The notes under the pieces were generated by a model. The model saw nothing but the letters and a program-made list of their open reading frames with translations. It searched no databases and had not been told where the DNA came from. A stretch of 50,455 nucleotides of DNA from Cryobacterium lactosi. GTDB taxonomy: Bacteria > Actinomycetota > Actinomycetes > Actinomycetales > Microbacteriaceae. Position numbers and translations under genes: made by a program. Numbering within the stretch: the first letter of the stretch is position 1; each line of letters begins with the position of its first letter. The stretch covers positions 517 through 50,971 of the forward strand of contig NZ_SOHM01000048.1 in NCBI RefSeq assembly GCF_004403945.1, read 5' to 3'. This document shows positions 1-7,683 of the stretch, one piece after another.

Positions 1-9
1 GCGAGCCGC

Positions 10-1047
10 CTAGGCCGAGGCGCGCTGGATGAGCCGGGTCGGCATGATGTTGCGGTGCGGCACGTCGGGGTCGCCGGTGAGCAACCGCAGCAGCATGTCG
101 GCCATGGCGAAGCCCATCTCGGCGGATGGCTGGCTGATGGTCGTCAGCGGGACCGCGGCGCCGATCGCGGCCGGACTGTCGTCGAAGGCGACGATCGCGA
201 TGTCGTCTGGCACCGCATAGCCCTGCTCCCGCAGCACGTCCAGGGCGCCGGTGGCCATCAGGTCGCTGGCCACGAAGAGCCCGTCGAGGTCTGAGCGGCG
301 TTCGAGCAGCCGACGCATCGCCGCGGCGGCGGAGACGGCCGTGAAGTCGGCGTGTTCGACGGCATCCGCGGACAGGCCGGCCTGCTCGAGGGTGCGCTGG
401 AAGCCGGTGAACCTGTCGATGCCGGCGGGCATGTCGATCGGTCCGGTGATGGAGCCCAGGCGTCGGCGGCCGATGTCGAGGAGGTGCTGGGTGCCGACTT
501 GGGCGCCGGCGACGTTGTCGACGTCGACGTAGTACGTGTTCGGTCCGAAATGGTCCGATGGCCGACCGCCGAACACCAGCGGGATCAGGGACTCGATATC
601 GGTCAGGAAGTCGTCGTGGGTGTGGTGCGAGACCACCAGCGCACCGTCCACATTGCCGCTGCGCAGGTACCGCATGGTCTTGTGGCTGGGATCGCTGGAG
701 GCGACCAGCAGATTGAGGATGTACTGGCTCTCGTCGAGGCGCCGGGTGATGCCCTGCACGATGGCCGCGAAGTACGGGTCGCCGAAGAACCTGGTGATGT
801 CCTCGGGGACGACCAGGGCCACGGCCTGGGTTTGCCGGCTGGCGAGCGAACGGGCGGCGCGATTGGGCACGTAATTGAGCCGTTCGATCGCCGCGGTGAC
901 CACCGCGACGATCTCCGGACTCACCTTGGTGGAACCGTTCACCACCCGGCTCACGGTGGCACGGGACACGCCAGCGGCTTCAGCCACCAACTCGAGTGTC
1001 GGTTGCGCTGGACGCGTCTGGCGCGTTCCGGTTGTCATGAAGGACAT
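10..1047 (-). CDS. LacI-family transcriptional repressor (CebR-like)
   Basis: This is a 345-residue LacI/GalR repressor. An N-terminal helix-turn-helix and hinge lie at about residues 18-65 (AGVSRATVSRVVNGS, then YVPNRAARSLASRQT). A periplasmic-binding-type effector domain follows, with the usual LacI landmarks (VDGALVVS, TGALDVLREQG). It begins 1 nt after the beta-glucosidase gene, so it is the last gene of the sugar operon. Family knowledge and the neighbouring transporter and GH1 genes suggest that it senses cellobiose or a related beta-glucoside. The GAGAGCGCTCTC palindromes upstream of the binding-protein gene are its probable operators and resemble the published CebR site of Streptomyces. 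The effector is inferred. A second in-frame ATG three codons in could be the true start. Confidence 0.9.
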   Translation of the reverse strand: MSFMTTGTRQTRPAQPTLELVAEAAGVSRATVSRVVNGSTKVSPEIVAVVTAAIERLNYVPNRAARSLASRQTQAVALVVPEDITRFFGDPYFAAIVQGITRRLDESQYILNLLVASSDPSHKTMRYLRSGNVDGALVVSHHTHDDFLTDIESLIPLVFGGRPSDHFGPNTYYVDVDNVAGAQVGTQHLLDIGRRRLGSITGPIDMPAGIDRFTGFQRTLEQAGLSADAVEHADFTAVSAAAAMRRLLERRSDLDGLFVASDLMATGALDVLREQGYAVPDDIAIVAFDDSPAAIGAAVPLTTISQPSAEMGFAMADMLLRLLTGDPDVPHRNIMPTRLIQRASA

Positions 1048-1048
1048 T

Positions 1049-2479
1049 CTATTTTGCGAGGAGCGGTTCCGCTGCCGTGGGCAGCGACCGAGCCGCGATG
1101 ATGGCCGCGTAGGCGCGGCCGCTGTCCTTGACCGTGCGCCGCTGCGTGTCGTAATCGACGCGGATGATGCCGAAGCGTTTCTGGTAGCCCCAGGCCCACT
1201 CGTAGTTGTCCATCAGCGACCAGTAGAAGTAACCCTTCACGTCCACGCCCTCGTCGATCGCGTCGAGGACGGCGCCGAGGTGCAGCTCGAGGAACCGCGT
1301 TCGGTCGGCGTCGTGCACGGCGCCATCCGCTGCCACGACGTCGTCGTAGGCCGCGCCGTTCTCGGTGACGCAGAGGTCGGTGCCGGCCGGGCCGGTGTAC
1401 TCGGTGGAGACCCGCACCAGCAGTTCACGCAGCCCGTCGGGCTGCACGTCCCAATCCATCGCGGTGCGCGGTAGCCCCTGGGAGTGGTTGTACACCCCGT
1501 CCGCGGCGGGAAACGGTGAACTGTTCACTCGTCCGACGGGGTCGTGTGAGAGCTGGGGGGACTCGTCCGGTCGGTCGCTCACCAGCGATCCGTTGTAGTA
1601 GTTCACGCCGAAGGTGTCGAGAGGTTGGCTGATGAGTTTCAGGTCGCCGTCCTGCACGAACCGGGCGAAGTCCAGGTGGGCCACATCATCGAGGACGTCT
1701 GCAGGGTAGCTCCCTCGAAAGAGCGGGTCCAGGAAGAATCGGTTGATCTGGCCGTCGATCCGCCGTGCCGCGTCCACGTCGCCCGGGCGGGCCGGGTCAA
1801 CGGGCTTGGCCACGGTGAGGTTGAGGGTGATGCCGAGCTCCAGGCTGCTGTCGCGCTCGCGCAGGGCCTCGACGGCGAGGCCGTGGCCGAGCAGCAGGTG
1901 GTGGCCGGCGGCGAGGCCGTCGGTCTTGCTCTGCCGACCGGGCGCGTGCACGCCGGCCGTGTAGCCGACGAAGGCGGAGCACCACGGCTCGTTGAGCGTG
2001 GTCCAGACGCCGACCCGGTCGCCGAGGGCGTCGTGCACCGAGAGGGCGTAGTCGCGGAACAGTTCGGCGGTGTCGCGGTTGGCCCAGCCGCCCTTGTCCT
2101 CGAGCGCCTGGGGGAGATCCCAGTGGTACAGGGTGAGCCACGGCTTGATGCCGGCACCGAGCAGCTCGTCGACCAGGCGCGAGTAGAAGTCGACGCCCTT
2201 CGGGTTGACCGGTCCGTTGTCGGGGCGCACCCGCGACCAGGAGGTGGAGAACCTGTAGGTGCCCAGGCCCAGCTCCTTCATCAGCGCCACGTCGTCGGCG
2301 TAGCGGTGATAGTGGTCGCAGGCGACGTCACCGTTCTCCGCGTTGACGACAGCGCCGGGGATACGGCTGAAGGCATCCCAGATCGAGTCGGTGCGGCCGT
2401 CTTCGTGCGCCGCACCCTCGATCTGGTAGGCGGCCGTGGCCGCACCGAACAGGAAGTCGGACGGGAAGGCCCTGGTCAT
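1049..2479 (-). CDS. GH1 family beta-glucosidase
   Basis: This is a cytoplasmic glycoside hydrolase family 1 enzyme of 476 residues, the usual family length. The acid/base glutamate is E164 in TLNEPW and the nucleophile is E373 in VTENG. The N-terminal GH1 signature FLFGAATAAYQIEGA begins at about residue 9. No signal peptide is visible, so it should act on imported disaccharide, probably hydrolysing cellobiose or aryl-beta-glucosides to glucose. Its start overlaps the stop of the upstream permease gene by 4 nt (ATGA), which indicates translational coupling in the operon. GH1 members also include 6-phospho-beta-glucosidases, but an ABC rather than a PTS transporter next door favours non-phosphorylated substrate. 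Confidence 0.95.
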   Translation of the reverse strand: MTRAFPSDFLFGAATAAYQIEGAAHEDGRTDSIWDAFSRIPGAVVNAENGDVACDHYHRYADDVALMKELGLGTYRFSTSWSRVRPDNGPVNPKGVDFYSRLVDELLGAGIKPWLTLYHWDLPQALEDKGGWANRDTAELFRDYALSVHDALGDRVGVWTTLNEPWCSAFVGYTAGVHAPGRQSKTDGLAAGHHLLLGHGLAVEALRERDSSLELGITLNLTVAKPVDPARPGDVDAARRIDGQINRFFLDPLFRGSYPADVLDDVAHLDFARFVQDGDLKLISQPLDTFGVNYYNGSLVSDRPDESPQLSHDPVGRVNSSPFPAADGVYNHSQGLPRTAMDWDVQPDGLRELLVRVSTEYTGPAGTDLCVTENGAAYDDVVAADGAVHDADRTRFLELHLGAVLDAIDEGVDVKGYFYWSLMDNYEWAWGYQKRFGIIRVDYDTQRRTVKDSGRAYAAIIAARSLPTAAEPLLAK

Positions 2480-3321
2480 CCCTTGACCGCACCCTGCATG
2501 ATGCCGGCAACGAGCTGCTTGCCGAGGAAGACGAAGAGCACGATCAGCGGGATGATCGAGAGCACCACGCCGGAGAGCACCAGCGAGTAGTCCACGTAGT
2601 AGGCGGCCTGCAGCTGCTGCAGGGCCACGGGCAGGGTGGGGTTGCCGGGGTCGAGCACGATGAACGGCCAGAAGAAGTTCGTCCAGGTGCCGATGAAGGC
2701 GAACAGGGCGAGCATCGCGGCGGCCGGCCGGGCCGCGGGCAGGCCCACGTGCCAGAAGCTGCGGATCATCGAGGCGCCGTCCATGCGCACGGCCTCGATG
2801 AGCTCGTCGGGCAGGGCGTCCTTGAGGTACTGGGTCATCCAGAACACCCCGAACGCGGTGACCAAGCCGGGGGCGATGACAGCCCAGAGGCTGCCCGTCC
2901 AGCCGAGCCGTGACATCACGATGAACAGCGGCACGATGCCCAGCTGGGTGGGCACGGCCATGGTGGCGATGACGAAGACCAGCAGGCCTTCACGGCCGCG
3001 GAACTTGAGTTTTGCGAACGCGTAGCCGGCCAGGGTGGAGAAGGCCACGACGCTCAGGGCTACGGCCGAGGACACGATGATGCTGTTCAGCAGGGCGTTC
3101 CAGAACGGGATGCTGTCGATGACGGTCGCGGCGTTGGCGAAGAAGTTGCCGCCGGGCACGAAGATCATGCCGTTCTTGTTGATGGCGGCCGCATCCTGGC
3201 TGCCGATCAGGAAGGACCACCAGATCGGGAAGAACGATCCCACCAGCACTGCGATCAGGACGCCATAGACCCAGAAGCCCGGGCGGCGGTCATGTCCGCC
3301 GATTGAACGTGACTTTCTCAT
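2476..3321 (-). CDS. Carbohydrate ABC transporter permease (MalG/CebG type)
   Basis: This is a 281-residue inner-membrane permease of the MalG family with about six transmembrane segments. The first is GVLIAVLVGSFFPIWWSFL. The cytoplasmic EAA loop is visible as DELIEAVRMDGASMIRSFWHV at mid-protein; this loop docks the ATPase. It pairs with the upstream MalF-type permease, whose stop codon it overlaps by 4 nt, and with the lipoprotein encoded first in the operon. Together they should import a beta-linked oligosaccharide. No ATP-binding subunit is encoded in the window, so a shared ATPase of the MsiK type encoded elsewhere is expected. Confidence 0.93.
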   Translation of the reverse strand: MRKSRSIGGHDRRPGFWVYGVLIAVLVGSFFPIWWSFLIGSQDAAAINKNGMIFVPGGNFFANAATVIDSIPFWNALLNSIIVSSAVALSVVAFSTLAGYAFAKLKFRGREGLLVFVIATMAVPTQLGIVPLFIVMSRLGWTGSLWAVIAPGLVTAFGVFWMTQYLKDALPDELIEAVRMDGASMIRSFWHVGLPAARPAAAMLALFAFIGTWTNFFWPFIVLDPGNPTLPVALQQLQAAYYVDYSLVLSGVVLSIIPLIVLFVFLGKQLVAGIMQGAVKG

Positions 3322-4307
3322 GAGATTCCTCGTGCCTTGATGGGTCGAACCTTGATGGCTTTATCGCTCGTGGCGCTGATCTTCCGGCTGATGTAGAAGT
3401 TGAGCGCGGCGATCAGGATGATGATGAGGAACAGGAGCCAGGAGACGGCGGAGGCTCGGCCGAAGTTCCGCTGGTTCCAGCCCAACTCGTAGATGTAGAG
3501 GGTCAGCGTCTGCCATTGCCGGCTGGCGCCGCCCTGGCCGTACTGGTCGAACATGCGCGGCTCGTCGAAGATCTGCAGGCCACCGATGGTGGAGGTGATG
3601 ATCACGAAGATGATGGTGGGGCGCATCAGCGGCACGGTGAGCGACCAGAAGGTGCGCCAGCGGCCGGCACCGTCGATGATCGCGGCCTCGTAGTAGTCGC
3701 GGGGCACTGCCTGCATGGCGGCCAGGAAGATCAGGGCGTTGTAGCCGGTCCAGCGGAAGTTGACCATGGTGGCAATCGCGAAGTGGCTGGGAATGACGTC
3801 GACGTGCCAACGGATGGACTCGAGGCCGACGGTGTTCAGCAGCTGGTTGATGACGCCGTACTTGTCACCGAACAGGTCATTGAAGATCAGGGCGACGGCG
3901 ACGGGGGCCACCACGTAGGGCAGCAGCACGCCCATGCGCCAGAAGGTCTTGCCGCGCAGGTTGAAGTCGAGCACCGCGGCGATGGCGATGGCCGCGATCA
4001 CCTGGGGAACGGCCGACAGCAGGAAGATGCTGAAGGTGTTGCGCAGGGAGATCCAGAAGTACGGCTGCGCGAGCACGGTCTGGAAGTTCTCGAGGCCGAC
4101 GAAGTCGCCCTGGCCACCGATGAGGTTCCAGTCGTGCAGCGACACCCAGGCCGTGTACCCCAGGGGGAACAGCCCGATCAGTGCGAAGACGATGAAGAAC
4201 GGTGAGATGTAAAGGTACGGGGAGAGCTTCACGTCCCAGTGGGAAAGGCGGTGGTTGAAGGCGATGCGGCGGATTGCGCGGGCATCGACTTCGGTCGCGG
4301 CTGTCAT
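3318..4307 (-). CDS. Sugar ABC transporter permease (MalF/CebF type)
   Basis: This is a 329-residue MalF-type permease. The first transmembrane segment is around residues 33-55 (YISPFFIVFALIGLFPLGY), and further segments lead to a C-terminal helix (LLFLIIILIAALNFYIS). The EAA-loop signature appears as DYYEAAIIDGAGRWRTFW. It forms the membrane channel with the MalG-type partner that follows with a 4-nt overlap. It is separated from the upstream binding-protein gene by 100 bp that contain a strong hairpin, which could give lower permease than binding-protein expression. Substrate specificity is inferred from the linked beta-glucosidase. Confidence 0.93.
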   Translation of the reverse strand: MTAATEVDARAIRRIAFNHRLSHWDVKLSPYLYISPFFIVFALIGLFPLGYTAWVSLHDWNLIGGQGDFVGLENFQTVLAQPYFWISLRNTFSIFLLSAVPQVIAAIAIAAVLDFNLRGKTFWRMGVLLPYVVAPVAVALIFNDLFGDKYGVINQLLNTVGLESIRWHVDVIPSHFAIATMVNFRWTGYNALIFLAAMQAVPRDYYEAAIIDGAGRWRTFWSLTVPLMRPTIIFVIITSTIGGLQIFDEPRMFDQYGQGGASRQWQTLTLYIYELGWNQRNFGRASAVSWLLFLIIILIAALNFYISRKISATSDKAIKVRPIKARGIS

Positions 4308-4347
4308 TCGAGTCCTTGAGGGTGGGAGCAGGTTGAACGAAAGGGAG

Positions 4348-4375
4348 CCAGGTGGAGGCAGGTGCCTCCACCTGG
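4348..4375. terminator. Intercistronic hairpin between binding-protein and permease genes
   Basis: A perfect 13-bp inverted repeat has arms 4348-4360 and 4363-4375 separated by GG, in the gap between the lipoprotein gene and the first permease gene. No T-tract follows on the minus strand, so it is more likely an mRNA-stabilising or processing stem, or a leaky attenuator, than a full terminator. Such elements commonly make binding protein exceed permease in ABC operons. Confidence 0.7.
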
Positions 4376-4407
4376 CGGGTACTGCGTTGGTGCGACGAAC
4401 CGGCTGG

Positions 4408-5685
4408 TTAGCCCAGTGCCTTCACGTCAGTGACGAACTGTTCCCACGACTGTTCGCGGGTCATCGTCGCGTCTTCGACGCGAGTGAGGGCCTGCTGCAT
4501 GGCGTCGTTGATCGGGAAGTACTTCACGCCCTTGAACGGGGTGACGTCAACGGCCGCGGCGCGGGTGGCGAGGATCTGGCCGACCGGTGCGTTGTTGAAG
4601 AACTCGTTCGTCGAGTCGAGCAGTTCAGGGCTCTCGAGAGCGTCGACCTGGCTCGGGAAGGTGCCCTTGGAGGCGAACGCCGAGAGCTGCTGCTCCGGGG
4701 CGGTCAGCCAAGCGGCAAGCGCCTTGGCTTCTTCGGGGTGTTCGGACTGCGTGGGAACGGTCAGGTACGAACCGCCCCAGTTGCCACCGCCACCGGGGAA
4801 GGTGTCGGCGATGTCCCAGCCGGTGACGCCGGCGGCGTTACCTTCGATGATGCCGAGCATCCAGCCCGGGCACAGCATGGTCGCGAAACCATCGTTCTGG
4901 AAGCTCGCGGTCCAGTCGTCGCTCCACTGCTGGAGGTGAGCCGAGAGGGTGCTGCTGGCGTCGAGGACGCTGTTGTACGCGGCCTTCACGTCGGGGTTCT
5001 CGGTCGCGATGACGGTTCCGTCATTCTCTTCGTAGGCGTTGTCGAACTGGTTGATGACGCCCTGCCAGGTGGCTCCGGCGGAGTCGAACCACGGCACGTT
5101 GGTGCCGGCAGCGGCGAACTTGGTTCCGGCTGCGTAGTAGCTGTCCCAGCTGTCGCCGAGGAGAGTGGCGACCTCGGCACGGTCGGTGGGCAGGCCGGCA
5201 GCGGCGAAGAGGTCGGAACGGTAGCAGACGCCCTCCGGGCCGATGTCGGTGCCGTAGGCGATCAGGTTGCCGTCGGCGTCCGTCGCGGCCTCTTCCTTCC
5301 ATTCGAGCCAGCGGCCCTCGACGTCATCGCTGGACAGGTCGACGAACTGGTCGGAGTACTGCAGAAGCTCGGGGAGCCAGTCAACCTCGATGGCTTCGAC
5401 GTCACTCAGGCCGCTGCCGGCGGCGAGCCGGGTGGTGAGGTTGTCGCGGGCCTCGTTGGATGTCGCGGCCTTCTTGGCGACGACGGTGATGTCCGGGTTT
5501 TCTTCCATGTACTTCTCGAACAGGCCTTCGTAGCCGAATTCGTTGAAGGTGGCGACGGTCAACTTGATCTTGCCGCCCTCTGATTCACTCGAGTCACCTG
5601 CGGGCGCACAGCCCGAGGCAAGCAAGGCGAAGGCTGCGGCGCCGGCAACGGCGGCCACAATCGTGGGGCGCGGGAAACGCTTCAC
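4408..5685 (-). CDS. Extracellular sugar-binding lipoprotein of ABC transporter (CebE-like)
   Basis: This is a family 1 solute-binding protein of about 425 residues. The GTG at 5685 is chosen because AAAGGAG lies 5 nt upstream and the product then starts with a lipoprotein signal peptide (MKRFPRP, hydrophobic stretch, lipobox LASGC with the cysteine at about residue 26). An upstream in-frame ATG at 5757 would lie inside an operator. The mature protein carries typical features such as AAWLTAPEQQLSAFASKGTFP near the C-terminus. It should sit on the outer face of the membrane and deliver a beta-glucoside such as cellobiose to the permeases. It is the first gene of the operon, directly downstream of a promoter flanked by two LacI-type operators. 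Specificity for cellobiose is inferred. Confidence 0.93.
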   Translation of the reverse strand: MKRFPRPTIVAAVAGAAAFALLASGCAPAGDSSESEGGKIKLTVATFNEFGYEGLFEKYMEENPDITVVAKKAATSNEARDNLTTRLAAGSGLSDVEAIEVDWLPELLQYSDQFVDLSSDDVEGRWLEWKEEAATDADGNLIAYGTDIGPEGVCYRSDLFAAAGLPTDRAEVATLLGDSWDSYYAAGTKFAAAGTNVPWFDSAGATWQGVINQFDNAYEENDGTVIATENPDVKAAYNSVLDASSTLSAHLQQWSDDWTASFQNDGFATMLCPGWMLGIIEGNAAGVTGWDIADTFPGGGGNWGGSYLTVPTQSEHPEEAKALAAWLTAPEQQLSAFASKGTFPSQVDALESPELLDSTNEFFNNAPVGQILATRAAAVDVTPFKGVKYFPINDAMQQALTRVEDATMTREQSWEQFVTDVKALG

Positions 5686-5741
5686 GGTCACTCCTTTGTG
5701 TGTGTGGTGCTGGTGGTGTGGAGCGCCGCCGAAGAAAAGCT

Positions 5742-5757
5742 GTGAGAGCGCTCTCAC
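5742..5757. promoter_or_regulatory. LacI-type operator O1 (downstream of promoter)
   Basis: A perfect 16-bp palindrome, GTGAGAGCGCTCTCAC, lies in the 5' untranslated region of the binding-protein gene. The GAGCGCTC core matches the central part of CebR-type operators. The probable binder is the LacI-family protein encoded at the end of the same operon. Confidence 0.85.
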
Positions 5758-5768
5758 GTGTGATGCCC

Positions 5769-5798
5769 ACCATAGAACCCTGCCGGAGGCTGTGTCAA
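5769..5798 (-). promoter_or_regulatory. Promoter of the beta-glucoside operon
   Basis: On the minus strand a consensus TTGACA -35 element (5798-5793) is followed after 18 nt by TATGGT (5774-5769). Transcription would start near 5762, just upstream of operator O1. The -35 abuts operator O2, so a repressor bound at either site would block RNA polymerase. Confidence 0.7.
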
Positions 5799-5810
5799 GA
5801 GAGCGCTCTC
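5799..5810. promoter_or_regulatory. LacI-type operator O2 (upstream of promoter)
   Basis: A perfect 12-bp palindrome, GAGAGCGCTCTC, shares its core with O1. The two centres are 55 bp apart with the promoter between them, an arrangement compatible with looping by a tetramer or with independent dimers. Confidence 0.8.
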
Positions 5811-5850
5811 ACGAAACCGTGCTGACAACCCATTCGTTATCTTCGCGGCG

Positions 5851-5873
5851 TTAAACGGCCCCCTTCGAGGGCC
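5851..5873 (-). terminator. Weak terminator after the NAD(P)-binding gene
   Basis: A GGCCC/GGGCC stem (5857-5873, 7-nt loop) is followed on the minus strand by GTTTAA. It lies just after the stop codon of the 5895-6590 gene and before the sugar-operon promoter. Confidence 0.45.
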
Positions 5874-5894
5874 AGAAGCGCGACCTACCGGTCG

Positions 5895-6590
5895 TCAGGC
5901 GAAGGCGGCGACCGCGTCGGTCACCGATGCGGGTCCGGAAATGAGGTGCAGGATCGCGCGATCGCCCGCTCCGGTGCGCAGGAGCTCGGCCAGGACCGCG
6001 GCCACGTCGGCGCGGGGAATGCTGCCCTGGGTCTCCGGGTGCACCGCTCCGCTCTCGTCGGGTCCGGTGCGCTCGAGCCGCACGGTGCCGGTGGGCGCGT
6101 CGTCGGTGAGCGCGCCCGGCCGCACGATGGTCCAGGTGAGGTCGCGCCCCACGAGGTCCTCTTCGGCGCCGAGCTTGGCCTGCAGGTAGGCCACAAAATC
6201 GGCCGGCACTCCGTCGGGCGTGGCGCCGCCGCGCACCAGGTCGGCTCCGGTGGAGGAGATCTGCAGGAACCTCCGCACCCCGGCGGCTTCGGCTGCGTCG
6301 GCCAGCAGGACCGAGGCGCCCAGGTCGACGCTGCTCTTGCGCGCGTCTCCGCTACCGGCGCCGGCACCGGCCGCGAAGACCGCAGCATCGGCGCCGGCCA
6401 TAACCTCGGCGACCTGGTCGACCGAGCTGTTCTCCAGGTCGAGGACCACGGGTTCGGCCCCGTCAAGGCGCAGGTCAGCGCCCTGCTCCGGATTGCGGAT
6501 CAACCCGATCACGGTGTGTCCGTCGCGGGACAGCTCCCGGTTCAGGGATCGGGCGATTTTTCCGTGGGCACCAGCTACAACGATTCGCAT
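5895..6590 (-). CDS. NAD(P)-binding SDR-like protein
   Basis: This is a 231-residue atypical short-chain dehydrogenase/NAD(P)H-binding protein. The Rossmann glycine motif is at the very N-terminus (MRIVVAGAHGKIARSL). FAAGAGAGSG and FLQISSTGAD correspond to later strands of the fold, and TWTIVRPGALTD is typical of this YwnB/BVR-like group. It lacks the classical YxxxK of oxidoreductase SDRs in an obvious form, so it may bind dinucleotide for a reductase or sensing role. The substrate is unknown. It is a monocistronic gene oriented towards the sugar operon, and nothing in its context reveals its job. Confidence 0.85.
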   Translation of the reverse strand: MRIVVAGAHGKIARSLNRELSRDGHTVIGLIRNPEQGADLRLDGAEPVVLDLENSSVDQVAEVMAGADAAVFAAGAGAGSGDARKSSVDLGASVLLADAAEAAGVRRFLQISSTGADLVRGGATPDGVPADFVAYLQAKLGAEEDLVGRDLTWTIVRPGALTDDAPTGTVRLERTGPDESGAVHPETQGSIPRADVAAVLAELLRTGAGDRAILHLISGPASVTDAVAAFA

Positions 6591-6700
6591 ACCCGGTTCA
6601 ACAGGTGGTGGGGCGGAGGAATTCCCCTTTCACCGTATGCGGGAGCTTGCCCGGCGCTGCGGACGCGGGGATGTCGTCCGTGCAGGATAGGCTCGGCATC

Positions 6701-7555
6701 GTGTCAGAAGAATCGCGCCGGGGGGCGTCGCCGCGCGTGCGCCGTCGACGCACGCTTGTCGCGGTCACCGCAGCACTCCTGATAGTCACCGGCGGGACAG
6801 CCGTCATTCTGGGCGGTCTCACCGGGCGCGCCGCCTCGGACGAAACCGCACCGACCCCATCCGCCGTCGCTTCGGCCACCCCGACGGCCAGCACGCCGCC
6901 GCGCCCGGCGCCGTCGACAACGCCAGACCCGACACCGGCCCCCACCTTCGACCGCGCGGCCCGATCGATCGACGACCCGACCAGCATCTGGGTGGTCGTC
7001 GACAAGCTCCGCCCGCTCAACCCCACCGACTACGCTCCCGACGACCTCGTCGATGTGCCGATCCCGTTCGCGAACGCACCGCAGTTGCGGCAGGAAGCCT
7101 CGGACGCCGTCGTGGCCCTGTTCGCCGCGTTCACGGCCGAAACCGGACTGGCTCTGCAATCCCAGAGCGCGTACCGCGGCTTCGACGCCCAGACCCGGAT
7201 CTACAACAACGATGTCGGCAACCTCGGTCAGGCCGGCGCGGACCTGAGCACCGCGCGCCCCGGCACCAGCGAACATCAGACCGGTCTCACCATCGACATC
7301 AGCGCCCTACCCGGCGAATGTTCGCTCAACGCCTGCTTCGCCGACACCCCGCACGGCCAGTGGCTCGCCGCCAATGCCTGGCGGTTCGGGTTCCTGCTGC
7401 GCTACCCGGCCGACAAGACCCCGGTGACCGGTTACGAATTCGAGCCATGGCATTTCCGGTACATCGGAATCGACCTGGCCACCGAGATGCACACCACCGG
7501 GGTTACCACTCTGGAAGAGTTCTTCGGCCTTCCGGCCGCACCCTCCTACGGCTGA
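6701..7555 (+). CDS. Exported D-alanyl-D-alanine carboxypeptidase (VanY/M15)
   Basis: This is a 284-residue M15-family peptidase. The GTG at 6701 is preferred because TAGGCT lies 7 nt upstream (a leaderless start) and a basic N-terminus followed by a hydrophobic segment (TLVAVTAALLIVTGG) then gives an export signal or anchor. A Pro/Thr-rich linker covers about residues 45-85. Catalytic-domain zinc ligands are visible: H192 in SEHQTGLTIDI, D199, and H251 in EPWHFRYIG. The predicted role is trimming the terminal D-Ala of peptidoglycan stem peptides outside the membrane. It heads a run of three exported cell-wall-type proteins on the plus strand. Upstream in-frame ATGs at 6605 and 6671 are possible but lack support. 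Confidence 0.9.
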   Translation: MSEESRRGASPRVRRRRTLVAVTAALLIVTGGTAVILGGLTGRAASDETAPTPSAVASATPTASTPPRPAPSTTPDPTPAPTFDRAARSIDDPTSIWVVVDKLRPLNPTDYAPDDLVDVPIPFANAPQLRQEASDAVVALFAAFTAETGLALQSQSAYRGFDAQTRIYNNDVGNLGQAGADLSTARPGTSEHQTGLTIDISALPGECSLNACFADTPHGQWLAANAWRFGFLLRYPADKTPVTGYEFEPWHFRYIGIDLATEMHTTGVTTLEEFFGLPAAPSYG

Positions 7556-7683
7556 ACAACTCGCCGACGGCCGATTCAATCGATTCCATGCTCATGCATG
7601 GGTTTCGGAGGTTCTCCACAGGGTCCTGTCATGAGCAGGTGTTTCCCTAACGGGTCCCCACCCCGCCGACGAGAAACGATTCT

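Noticed and set aside
1625..2590. 321-codon plus-strand frame opposite the beta-glucosidase
   Set aside because: Antisense shadow of the GH1 gene with low-complexity Val/Glu/Gly composition.
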